Assembly (NCBI GenBank): GCA_037893245.1
Contig: JBAIAA010000546.1
Location: 248,001 to 312,000, forward strand
DNA from: Crossaster papposus
Lineage: Eukaryota > Echinodermata > Asteroidea > Velatida > Solasteridae
Length of the DNA stretch: 64,000 nucleotides
Direction of reading: 5' to 3'
The notes under the pieces were generated by a model, which worked only from the letters and a program-made list of their open reading frames with translations, had not been told where the DNA came from and did no database searches. This document shows positions 20,151 through 31,818 of the stretch, piece after piece (the stretch's first letter is position 1; every line of letters begins with the position of its first letter). The position numbers and the translations under genes were made by a program.

Positions 20151-20482
20151 GAACAACATATAATTAGTCTATATCATTGACATTCTCGATAGGAGAGACT
20201 GTTGGTTAGAGATGACTACATCGAGTTTCCCCTGGACTTCAGACCTCATTAACTACAGTTCCTGGCGAATCATCGGCAGCAAACTGTCGGAAATGGACGG
20301 TGATACGGCCCCTCCACACAACTGCTGGCCAAGTAAACTGAGTAAACTCAAACCGTTAGAAGCATTTTTTCTCCGAATTGTATTTCTGCAACAGCGACCA
20401 CTGGGTGTCAGTTTGTGGTGTCGGTGACGATTTATTCCCATTCATAAATACCTTTTTTTTGGTAAAATTCAGCCAAAAAAGC

Positions 20483-20866
20483 ATGGAAAATCCCGGAAAA
20501 ATTGTCGCAAGTAAATGTCGGTGTTTCGCCATTCTGTGTGTTTCAAGTGGCATGTTTCCGCCTCTGTCGCTCTACACAATACATGCAATAAAGCGTATTT
20601 ACTATGAACCAGACCATTACTACTGCCATTGGAAACCTCGTTTCCAGGGTGTCGAGCTGTACGCGCCCAACACGACCCGCTCTTACTATTGGAGACGAGG
20701 TACGGTTGGAAATAAAATGAGCCCTGGGCACGGGTATAATGCGACATCGCAAGACAGGGTTTTGTTGCCAGCTGGTTTTAAACACTACCAGCCATGTCTT
20801 TATCGTCCGTTTAATACCGGCCACGTGATGGGCTCTCGACCAATAGGAATGCCTAAACTGTTCCAG
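20483..20866 (+). CDS. Possible secreted-protein first exon, family unknown
   Basis: ATG at 20483 opens a 128-codon frame ending at CAG|GTATTT (donor at 20867). Residues 9-32 are moderately hydrophobic after a short basic start (KIVASKCRCFAILCVSSG). Two N-glycosylation sites (NTT, NAT) and aromatic-rich sequence (IYYEPDHYYCHW, SYYWRR) follow. No known domain recognised and no following exon found. A 93-codon minus frame overlaps. Uncertain whether it is a gene. Confidence 0.3.
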
Positions 20867-21266
20867 GTATTTATGAATACTAATTATATGTATTTATAAT
20901 GCGCTTTATGTGAAATTGTTCCTTTGTAGCAGTTATGTAACTTGGGTGGGGTTCTCCACATTGTGGGTCAAGCTTTTATTTGACTTGGTAATGGTATATA
21001 AACGGGCATCTTGCGGGGCCTTGTTCTTTCATGCTTCTTGCCTTGGATGTATCCATACTTCCATGTTGCTGCTATCAGTTTAGCACTGCTCACCCCATCA
21101 ACTGTTTCGTCTACTTGTCGAGGACTTTAATAACGCATAACGCTAGCCAGATATTTGGGCCGTGGACTGTTTAGCCTGTTGTTTTCGGCTTGTTGCCGAA
21201 TGGCAATGTTGAAATTAGCCGAATGTGGGCAGCCAGGCAGTTTGCAGTGGACCATTGGTGATACCG
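20867..21266. other. Flank with a TATA-like site
   Basis: GTATATAAACGGG at about 20993-21005 looks like a TATA box with a pyrimidine-rich stretch after it, but no linked gene or LTR could be defined. Confidence 0.3.
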
Positions 21267-22337
21267 GCAGCCCACAGACATTTGGTTAGATGAACTAGGT
21301 ACCAATATCTGACTATGGGAGTGTGTAGGGGGTCACCTGAAATGAATGGAAATGAGAGTCTGCCGGGTACCACCAGCTGCATGTACCCCTGGGGGACCCC
21401 CAAAGGGGTCAAAAACTGGGTACTAAATAGTTAAGCGAGGTACCACTAAAAAATGATGCCAAATGAACAAGTTGAGTTCATAGAGTACAAAATGGATTAC
21501 GACAGACGAAAAGACCGCTGCACTACGCGTACCAGACACCCCAAACATGGACCCCCTACGTCATTTTATGTGGCTATTGTTAGAAAAAAGGGGGCAAAAA
21601 GTGAAAACCGCTTTATATTCACGCAAAAATTAACACCAATTACTGTTTTTTAGTCCCTAACGGTGAGTTCAATCTGAGAAAATATCCACAATGTTTTCAA
21701 ATGATAATTAATTATGTTTTATGTATCACTTTAAAATTAACAAGCCACGCCCATTGTTGGGGTTTTCCTGATTCTAAGTAGTACGCATTTTCCAGCGATT
21801 ATCAGTGCAGGTGTTTGGGTGCAAACCAGTTTGAACTTGTAGACCGATGCCTTGCAAACATTTGACATCATTTTAACGGTAAATTAGTTGTGGGCGTGGT
21901 TTTTAAATTAACAAACCACGCCTTTTTAAGGGTTTACCTGATTCTAAACAATACGCATTTTTCACTGCGATTATTGTTGCATGTGTTTTGGATGCAAACA
22001 AGTAGACCAATGCCTTGCAAACCATTTTTGGAAACATTGGACACCATTTTTCTGAGAAAATCGTTGTGGGCGTGGCTTTTAAATTAGCAAACTGCGCCTA
22101 TTTAGGTACATTTCCGTGATTCTAAGCATACGCATTTTCAGCGATTATTGTTGTATGTGTTTTGGGTGCAAACCAGTTTGAACTTGTAGACCAATGCCTT
22201 GCAAACATTTGACACCATTTTAATGAGAAATTAGTTGTGGGTGTGGCCTTTGACAAATCCTATATTTTATATTGACCTTGAATATGAAAGCACGCGCACT
22301 GTATACAAACGCACACGTGTCTGTATATGAAGAAGTA

Positions 22338-22634
22338 AAGAATATTATTATTATTATTAATTCTTTCTGGTTTTTGAAACCAAAGATCCCTCAAAAGCGC
22401 TCTAGGCACTGTAACTCGCAAGCCTGAAGAAACCTGTAGAGAGAAGACAATGAGAAGAAGGTACAGTTTTGGAGGTGGGAGAAAAACCCCAGAAGATAAG
22501 GGAGGGACTGAAAACGGTGGGGGGGGGAGGCAGGGACTGAAAACCCAATCTACATATTGGCCCAGGTGGGGTTCGAACCCGGGTCATAGTGGTGGAAGGC
22601 GAGAAAAGAACCGCTACGCCAACCTGACTCCCCT
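22338..22634 (-). mobile_element. tRNA-derived SINE
   Basis: Minus strand: an A-box-like TTGGCGTAGCGGTTC (near 22610) and a B box GGGTTCGAACCC (22570-22581) make a tRNA-like head. A conserved body (ATTGGGTTTTCAGTCCCT) follows, and it ends GAGGGATCTTTGG...AAAAACCAGAAAG with an (AAT)n tail at 22345-22362. This matches a SINE type I associate with echinoderms. Not a functional tRNA: there is no complete cloverleaf. Confidence 0.8.
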
Positions 22635-22639
22635 ATTAT

Positions 22640-23490
22640 GAATGCATTGCGATTAAGAGCTTCCATTCCATTCCATTCAGTTAAAATGTAGCATGATTCA
22701 TATCAAAAGTCTTAGTAAGCGGAATGCTTTCCCCTATACGCCTTTCTTAATAGTTATGCCGACATCATACTTTTAATGCCAAAGAAAGGCGTTGGGCGGT
22801 AAATTGAAGATGGTGACTTTTACTCAATGAGAATCTAAGTACTGATAATACAAGGTTAGAGTACCTGTTATAACAAGGTAATTGTAAAGTCCCAAAGGAC
22901 CTTGTTATAAAGGTGTTTTACTGTAGACGCAGGTTTAAGCCCATTTCCAAGTTTGACGAATTTGAAGGCGATTGTCGTGGCTATACGACAGGCACGAATT
23001 GGTCAGGCACGATACAGCCACGACACCGGCATTATGCCAACACAGTGCCCCTATTGTACCCCCACGACTTTGCTACGACCTTGATACAACCTAGCTCCCC
23101 CAAATAATGACAACGTCGCCACGACCCCCATGGCATTGTGACGACATCCCACAAACATCGTTATGTATTAGTCATATTTATTTTATATAATATATTTTAC
23201 GAGACCTACATCAATATATGTAGAGACCTCTATCGTTTGCCCTTTCAGAAATAATGTTCTTTTTCGGTTATTTTGTTATTGTTTCTAGGTCTGACGAAGG
23301 GGAGTCATACTCTCCAAAACGTCACCGATTAAAACATCAGTCAGCATTAAGTCAGGTTCACACATTCTCAAATTATTGCCTTGAATACCAAGATCTATCC
23401 CGAATTTTGTATAGATGGCATCGCCCCGATTCGCTGTTTGTATAATAATTAGAATAACTTAAGAATGAAATAAGAACAATCAAAACCTAT
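22640..23490. other. Centre of the 3.5-kb element, no gene seen
   Basis: No recognised coding sequence. A local inverted repeat (ACCTTGTTATAA / TTATAACAAGGT) lies at 22870-22915. Confidence 0.4.
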
Positions 23491-23496
23491 AGGTAT

Positions 23497-23754
23497 GAAT
23501 TGGAAGCCGAATCAGACCGATTGAAATCGGCTTAGCTTGGGGTTGTTCGGGAATGTTTGCATTACATTCGGCTTATTCGGTCGTTGTTCTTATTAAATTC
23601 GTAATAAAATCGGCATAATCCTGGGTCATTCTGGATGATTCTGGAGTTATCCGTATATTATTCTTGACAAAATCGCTACAATTCGGTTATATTTCACACT
23701 CGATCGCAATCATTCGGCTTGATTAGGGTTGATTCGGTCTGATTCGGCATTCAT
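23497..23754. mobile_element. Small MITE with CCGAATCAGACCGA ends
   Basis: Inverted ends TGAATTGGAAGCCGAATCAG / GGTCTGATTCGGCATTCA about 250 bp apart, rich in TTCGG words. Nested in the 3.5-kb element. Confidence 0.6.
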
Positions 23755-24789
23755 ATTCTATACTTCATATACAAACACATATGCGTTTGTATACAGTGCG
23801 TGCTTTCATATTCAAGGTCTATAGAAAATATAGGATTTTTCAAAAGCCACACCCACAACTAATTTCTCATTAAAATGGTGTCAAATGTTTGCAAGGCATT
23901 GGTCTACAAGTTCAAACTGGTTTGCACCCAAAACACATACAACAATAATCGCTGAAAATGCGTATGCTTAGAATCACGGAAATGTACCTAAATAGGCGCA
24001 GTTTGCTAATTTAAAAGCCACGCCCACAACGATTTTCTCAGAAAAATGGTGTCCAATGTTTCCAAAAATGGTTTGCAAGGCATTGGTCTACTTGTTTGCA
24101 TCCAAAACACATGCAACAATAATCGCAGTGAAAAATGCGTATTGTTTAGAATCAGGTAAACCCTTAAAAAGGCGTGGTTTGTTAATTTAAAAACCACGCC
24201 CACAACTAATTTACCGTTAAAATGATGTCAAATGTTTGCAAGGCATCGGTCTACAAGTTTAAACTGGTTTGCACCCAAACACCTGCACTGATAATCGCTG
24301 GAAAATGCGTACTACTTAGAATCAGGAAAACCCCTAAAATGGGGGTGGCTTGTTAATTTTAAAGTGATACATAAAACATAATTAATTATCATTTGAAAAC
24401 ATTGTGGATATTTTTCTCAGATTGAACTCACCGTTAGGGACTAAAAAACAGTAATTGATGTTAATTTTTGCGTGAATATAAAGCGGTTTTCACTTTTTGC
24501 CCCCTTTTTTCTAACAATAGTCACATAAAATGACGTAGGGGGTCCATGTTTGGGGTGTCTGGTACGCGTAGTGCAGCGGTCTTTTCGTCTGTCGTAATCC
24601 ATTTTGTACTCTATGAACTCAACTTGTTCATTTGGCATCAATTTTTAAGTGGTACCTCGCTTAACTGGTGTACATGCAGCTGGTGGTACCCGGCAGACTC
24701 CCATTTCCATTCATTTCCGTTGACCCTCTACACACTCCCATAGTCAGATATTGGTACCTAGTTCATCTAACCAAATGTCCGTGGGCTGC

Positions 24790-25810
24790 TGGTCTATGAG
24801 TGAGTATATCCAACCTTAATAATTATTTGGTCTTTTGGAAAATATATATTGTACATTGTTGTATGTTTTGGCATTCCTGTTAACATTGCAGCTATAATAC
24901 TAGTGGTGGTCGAGCATTGATTTGGAATTGTGGCATACTTGTATGCATTGGAAGAATTGATACCGATTAGTGTTGCAAAATTAGACGCTTGGATGCAGGT
25001 AGTCCACACTTTGTATTTTGAACATATTTAGGGTAATTGATAATGTAATTTATAAACATTTGTGTATTTGATGTTTGCCTTGGTATTATGTCAATTGACA
25101 TTGATTCATTGCAGTGGATGTGCTACCGTCATCACCTATATTTATTTGCACTTGCACCTACACCTGGAGCTTGAGCAACTAGTTTGTTTGAGCACCATGC
25201 TGCTTTGTGAATTGTGTTTAATGTATTTTGATTATTGGTATTGTATCTTATAATAATTGACAATATTTTGACACTGTCGAGTCTTATAGGAAGTATGTAA
25301 AGATGTTTGGAATTTCCAACTTTTCCAAACATGTATAATGGACTAGTTTTCTAGAAATATTATTTTTTCCAACTGTAAAATATTGACAGTGTTGAATCAT
25401 TTGATATGTCCATTTTCTCCTTAAAATTACAGATTGTCATGCCACTTGACTGTCGTTTAACTTGGGGGTAATTTGACTGTCCTTAAACTTGGAGATTATT
25501 TAAATTTTCGTGTAATTTTGGGGCCAAACATTAACTGTATTTACTTGTATTGAACATAAAGTTTTGCTATTTAAATTCATTTGAATCTTGTGTAAATTGT
25601 GGTTAATTATTGTGAATTGCAACCTTGATATCTGAGTTAGTGGTTGCTGACTGTTACAAATTGTAGGGGTTATTTGTTATTATTATAATTCACTTGTACA
25701 TGTATATTTCGTGTGTGAGAAAATTCAGTTAAAATCACCAATACATCTATTTTTCCTAAATTATTGTCCTTCGATGTTGTTTACTGTGCATAACTGTTTC
25801 TTTAAAATTT
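24790..25810. other. AT-rich stretch, nothing recognised
   Basis: Short frames only. No transposon end or RNA gene could be supported. Confidence 0.4.
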
Positions 25811-27098
25811 ATTTAGGGTCTGGACGGTGGTATGCCATTATTGGTAAGATTACTTCCAGATTCTGAACCCTTCCCTATTTAAAAATCACATCTCGGTAAC
25901 AATGAGTTTTCTGAACTTCTGGAGGATATTATACACTCTCAGGGCCGATTATTGATTATTGGAGACTTTAACATTCACATTGACGACTTAGATGATCGGG
26001 ATGCTCTAAAGTTTAGGAATTTGCTTTTTCTATAGAATTAATTCAACATGTTACAACTTCGACTCATGAAAAAGCCCATACGCTGGATTTGGTCATTGCA
26101 AGGAAGTTGATCTTTTTATATCCAACTTACGTACTGACGATTTGTTACCATCGGATCATTTTGTAATTCATTTTAAAACCTCCTTCGAAAGACCATCGCC
26201 GTATTCAGAAACTCGAATTTTCAGGAAGCTGTCCAGTGTCAATGTCGATTTGCTTCTGTGTAAACTGTCGACATCACTGCAGACAATTATGAGCTCGTCA
26301 GTAAATGACCAAACAGATTCTCTTGATAGGTACAACATTCTGTTATCGACACTGTTGCACCGGTTATTGAGAAGACCTTGCTGGATAAACCTCGGATGCT
26401 ATGGTTCAATCAGACAATTGCACATGAGCGAAGACTTATCCGGCGAGCTGAGCGTCGCTGGATTAAGTCGAGACGAACTGAAGATCACGAAGATTATCTA
26501 TTGGTGTTCGTAATGCTTATGCAACTTGTCTGACGGTTGCTCACGCCTCTTATTATTGGGGTCGCATTGATGGTGGTGCTGACACTAAAACTGTATTTCG
26601 CATCGTTGATAAGATCAGTAGTACTAACAGGGCGTCAGCATCTGTCATACCTGATGTTTTTGTGATTTGTTTTCGCGAAAGAAAGTAACCGATCTTCATA
26701 AGAATCTTCCTGATATCGAGTGATACTCCAGGATTGAATTCTTGCTCATGTGTCAGGTTTGAAACGATTTGTTGATTCAGTTATTTCAATGATTAATCAT
26801 CGTCCAGCCAAATCTTGCCAATTTGATCCTATGTCAACACGCTTATAGTTAAACAATGTGCTGACCTCGTATAGCTCCTGTGTTGACTGAAGTAGTCAGT
26901 TCATCATTTAACACTGGTATTTTTCCCACATCCTGTGAGAATGCTATTGTTCGCCCAATGTTGAAGAAAAATGGGATTGATAGCAATGCTCTAAATGTTC
27001 TATCGGCCTGTCTCGTCCTTTCCATTTGTTTCGAAACTCGTTGAAAAGACGGCTTTACTACAGTTAAATGATTATCTGTCTCAAAATGAAGTGTTTTG
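25811..27098 (+). mobile_element. CR1/L2-type LINE fragment, endonuclease to early RT
   Basis: Plus-strand pieces in several frames: endonuclease motif GRLLIIGDFNIHIDD (about 25945-25990), STHEKAHTLDLVIA, then DLLPSDHFVIHF (26138-26173), the linker up to 26520, and the RT start (ENAIVRPMLKK, FVSKLVEK) at about 26930-27070. Cut after 27098. Many frameshifts, so inactive. Confidence 0.8.
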
Positions 27099-28822
27099 TA
27101 AATGTCAATAACGCTAAAATATATTGTTTTTGCTCAGTTAACTAGTTACACGTAGACCCAGAGGTACCTTAAAGTGCTTTGAAAAACAACTTCTTACAGT
27201 AGCTAAGTAGATAATGGGTTAGGGTGTAGGTAGGCAAATATTCACGCCGTTTTTTTATTTCATTCTCACGCATCAAGTACTCGATGTGAAAACAATTCAG
27301 CATTATAAAGTTAACAGCTAAAAGCATTTTTAGTCAACATCAGCTGCGTTTTCAACCAAAATTACCGATTTGTGTCCGTCCTCCCGAAGTTTTTCCATAG
27401 AGTCGTGCACATTTTTTAATCACTTCCGCCGAGGGTCTTCTGAACAAAGAATGTGATATCATGTGTAGAAAATCCTAACATAAATCTGACCAGTGACCCA
27501 CCCACCTTTGCCAATTTGTTTTTGTGCAACCGAATCATCTTCATGGAGACCCACCTTTCCCCCCATAATTTTTTGTCTAGTAGGCCTACAGACTTCGAGA
27601 TCCAGACCCACCCCTACCTCGCGGAAAACAAATTAATTGTGAGGTCAGTTACTACAAGACCTATACCCTAGCTCGCTGGAAAAATAGCATTGAGAGGTCA
27701 CTGCTTCCAGACCACCCCTCCGGCCCTCAGGCATGTTCATTTTCCCATTCTAGTCATTTTCACATGAAGTTTATGAATGGTTGCGGAATGGAAGATCCCG
27801 ATCTGAAGCCTCCATCACTTCAGCATTAGTGAGCATGCATGAATTGAGCCAATAAATTGCCACATGAATCGACATAAATAATATAAAAAAAATTATGAAA
27901 CCTCTTACGTACAGATGTCTAGTTGATTTCCAATCCACAGTCGGCACATGTATGTCGTATTGTCGCCATTTAACATGTTTGTTGGAAAAGTCGCTCTATT
28001 AGGAGCGTAATCACACATTTTCTATACAGAAATTTGCGTGCGACAAGCCAGCCATGGGGGCGGCCATGTTGATTTTTGCTGGGAGTCCAGCCTCTATGTA
28101 TGTCATGATTTCACTTTCGGTTCATCAAAATATCACAATTATCTCGGAGAAAATCGTTTTCATTCGAATTCATAGCGATTCTAGTGTATAGTAACATTCA
28201 CGGCTGATATTGTTACAAAAATGCGGGAAAGTTAAATTTGATCAACTTTATTTTCGACAATTTGGATGATTTGAAGCCTTCTCCAGTTAGTTGGATTCGG
28301 AATTCGTCATCGACTGCAAGCGTCTGAAAGCTTCCATAGATGGTGGGAAAGTCGTAATTGAACCCAGGTGAGCTGTGTACTGTGTGAATAAGTGTCTGTG
28401 AAACTTCGTGACGAGACTGTGTCCCAGTTTGTAGTTTGTGGCAAACTTTGTGGCAGTTTTCCATGTCAAAAATTACTATTTATCGAGCATTTGATAAAAG
28501 ACCCACCTTTCTGATGTTGCGAGAGAAAAAAATCCCCACATGATATAAACAAAACAATTCCCGAAGACCCCTGCTTCCACCCACGATTTCATACTTAGTC
28601 AGGCGCCGTCGAAATTAAGGTACCTGGACGTTGATTTCCATAGGCGCTGTCTGTCTATAGGTTATTTATGTCTGTGGTCATAACGCATTGAACTGAAATA
28701 TGAGGAGCGCCCTCACTTTGGAGATCGGCCTCTGATTAGTGAGACCCCACGAGCGCGTCCTTAAAAAAGCAACAGTCATGGTGGATCCTTCAGGAATTCT
28801 TGACAAAATATTCGTGGATAGC
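27099..28822. other. Non-coding stretch, no gene supported
   Basis: Short frames such as 28213-28464 (minus, 83 codons) match nothing recognised. There are no matching splice or promoter signals I trust. Confidence 0.35.
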
Positions 28823-31620
28823 GGTTCAGGTTCAGGTTCAGGTTTATGTTTATTTTCACACTATAAGGTAACTTATGCAACTAGAAACACTTTAACAGAA
28901 ATAAAATAATAGTAATGAGGTCAGACAAGAAGCCGAAGCTTGTACTATAGGTCTGCCCCCCTCACAAGGAATACATGTAACTAAGTATGTAGATAACAAT
29001 AAAAAACAATATATATTAATACATTAATTTCATTAATTCATGACCTAATAATAATTAATACATTACATGCACTAAAATGAATGTGTTAATAATAACTTAA
29101 TAATTTAACAGTAATAATTTGCTAATAATCACAATTTACATTGACAGCAAAAGTGTTTTTTATAAATATATTTTGTACACACTCTAATTGACATCATTGG
29201 CCAGGAAGATCGAATTGTGTCCTCGGTGCTTAACGGTTGAGAGATGTTCTAACTTTATTAAGATGAGGCTTGTTCCAGTGAAGGGGTAATTGGTGCCTAA
29301 CGGTTGAGAGGTGTATAGATATAACTTTATTAAGATGAGGCTTGTTTGATGACCTAGTGTCGTAATTATGAATATCAGCGTTCCTTGCAAACAACATTGT
29401 TTAGAGGCTGTGTATTTTTTTTCTAAATTATACATTAAAGTACACAAATGATATTTATAGAGATCGTATACAGATAAAGTGTTAAATTTAACGAATAGCG
29501 GGGCAGATACAGTGATCTTTAAAGCTAGAACCGTTGATCAGTCTTAAGGACTTCTTTTGAACGAGCAAGCTATCAAGGTAGGTTTTATGGGTATTTCCCA
29601 AGGCAAGTATACCATATTGAAGGTGAGGCAATGATAACGTATTAAATAGAAAATAGAACACGGGATGGGACAAATGTCTAAGTTATCTAAGAATGCCAAG
29701 GTTGCAAGAAATAAGTGTATGACTTTCTGACAATGATTTCTCCACGTTAACTTATCATCAATAATGACATCCAACAATTTACAGGAATCAACCTTTTTAA
29801 TGCAATTATTGTTAAAATGAATCTTAATGGTTTTTTTCTACAGTTTAATTAGTAAAAACCATCGTATGTGTTGTTTTTGTTTTTGTTTTTTAATTTAAAG
29901 ATAATTTATTACACACAAACCATTCAAATACTTTAGTTAGCTCACTGTTCATTAAGTCAACAGCGTCATTTAAATTGTTACCACTGTAAAATATGTTTGT
30001 ATCATCTGCAAATACAACGAGAGTCAGAAGTCGAGTAGAATTACAAATATCGTTAATATAGATAGGGAATAAGATGGGCCCGAGGATTGAGCCCTGGGGT
30101 ACACCACAAGTGGTTGGTTTGTAACTGGACTTTCTATTTTTCCAAACAGCAAATTGTTTCCTATTTCTCATGGAAATATTTAAACCATATGATACAATAT
30201 GTTTATAGTTTACTAAATAAAATATCATGGTCTATCGTATCAAATGCCTTAGAAAGATCCAGAAAGATGCCAATTGTATGTTGGAGTTTGTCTAGACTTT
30301 GATATTCTATCAACTAAATAAATCAAGGCAAGTTGAGTGGAATATTTGACCCTGAAGCCATATTAAGATTGTGACAGAATGTTAAATTTGGCGATTTTTT
30401 TTAAGGCGGTTAGCAACTAGCCTTTCTAACAATTTTGAGAAGCATGGCAAAACAGGCGGTAATTACGGTCTCTATTTTTGTAAACTGGAGTTACTTTAGA
30501 AATGTGTAGTTCATTAGGGACTTCTCTGGAATTTGGAGCGGTTAAAAATATATGTTAAGGAGTAAACTATAATGAGGAGCAATATTTTTTATCAGAATAT
30601 TTTCAATTTCATCATGACCAGAACTCTTATTTAGAAGTGTACCTATACAATTCAGAAGTTCTTCCTTTGCGATTGGGCTTAACAATCGAATCGGGAAAGT
30701 TACCTTCGATATATTTTACCGGGTCCAAGGTACTTTGTGGTATCTTAGAAGCTAGATCTTAACCAATGTTAACAACATATTAATTGAAATGCTCTGCAAT
30801 CGCTTGACGGTTATCACGTCTCATTTTTTAATTTTGAAGGAATGGATTGGCTGGCTATTCTTGCTGTTTTTAAATTCAAAATGCCATTGATGATTTTCCA
30901 GGTATATTTTCTTCCTTAAAATATGCTGAATACTATTTTCTTAGAAGCTCTAATTACAGAGATATTATTTTTTTTTACATCTGTTATAATCTCAGAGGGT
31001 TTTGTAGGAAATTGTCTACAATATTATATTTTCCTTTCTAATAGACTTTAGCAGACCTTTTGTAATCCAGGAATTTGTAGGTGCTTTATTGTGATATATA
31101 CACTTTTTATAAGGCATGTATTTATCCATAAGTTCACTTAGCTTGGATGTGAACTGTGAGTATCGCAAGTTTACACCATCACCGGTAACTATACTGAATC
31201 CCAGTCAACTTGTGCTAATTTCTTTTTAAAAAAACCTAGATTTGTGTTCAGCTTGAGCAGGTTTGGAGCTCAAACAAAATATTGAAAGATGATTGCTGAA
31301 ATCCGATAGAACAATATAAGTGGAGAATGGTTCAATGTAGTTAGTAAACATATTATCAAATAATGTCGCCAAATGTTGAGTTATTATTTTATTTTTGTCT
31401 GGAGGAAAAATTAGAATAGGTTTAATACATCATTAGTTTCAGAGTGAATTTCACTGTTTAAAAGATTGATATTAAATCACCTAACAAATACAATTGTTTT
31501 GATTAAGATGCAATTTTCTACAGCTATATTCCAAGATCCTCTGTAAAATCCTGAAGACATAAACCAGAGGGTCTGTAAATTAAGCCAATTAACAGTAGTT
31601 TCAGACACGCATATATTACA
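28823..31620 (-). mobile_element. Jockey/CR1-group LINE, copy B
   Basis: Minus strand. The 3' end is a TTCAGG/CCTGAA microsatellite at 28824-28843. The RT core at 29890-30228 shows GVPQGSILGPILF and FADDTNIFY. The C-terminal region at 29488-29777 has LPHLQYGILALGNTHKTYLD and DDKLTWRNH. The endonuclease and linker side (30305-31620) is shared with copy A (1-1300). Frames are broken in several places. The 5' end fades out in the endonuclease near 31620. Confidence 0.85.
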
Positions 31621-31818
31621 TTTTAAACGCGTGTTTGGATATTTCATTTTACCTCGCCAGGACACGCGTTTTTGTTTACTTATTAACCCGTGTTTGAAAC
31701 ATAGCTTTGCCGACTGGGAGTCGACTTCATGCTGTATCTCTGAACTGGCGTTCAGGGCACAGTCATCGACCGAACAGTTCATGCTCCGTCCCTGACCGTA
31801 TCGAAGGCCTTGGTCAGA

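Larger units (their letters stand above)
21267..24789. mobile_element. 3.5-kb DNA element with about 1-kb inverted arms
   Basis: Left arm 21267-22345 and right arm 23758-24789 are inverted copies beginning GCAGCCCAC. Each arm contains three tandem units of about 170 bp (left about 21735-22260) with CCACGCCC / GGGCGTGG boxes and a TGGGTGCAAACCAGTTTGAA word. Matching 66-codon frames in both arms (21453-21653 and 24441-24641, and another pair) are arm mirror images, not proof of genes. The centre holds a SINE and a small MITE. No transposase. No clear TSD. Confidence 0.8.

Noticed and set aside
21453-21653. Mirror-image 66-codon frames in the arms of the 3.5-kb element
   Set aside because: They are the same sequence seen in two inverted arms, with no domain or expression signal.
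22560-22634. tRNA gene
   Set aside because: A and B boxes are present but belong to a SINE head. No complete cloverleaf and a SINE body and AAT tail follow.
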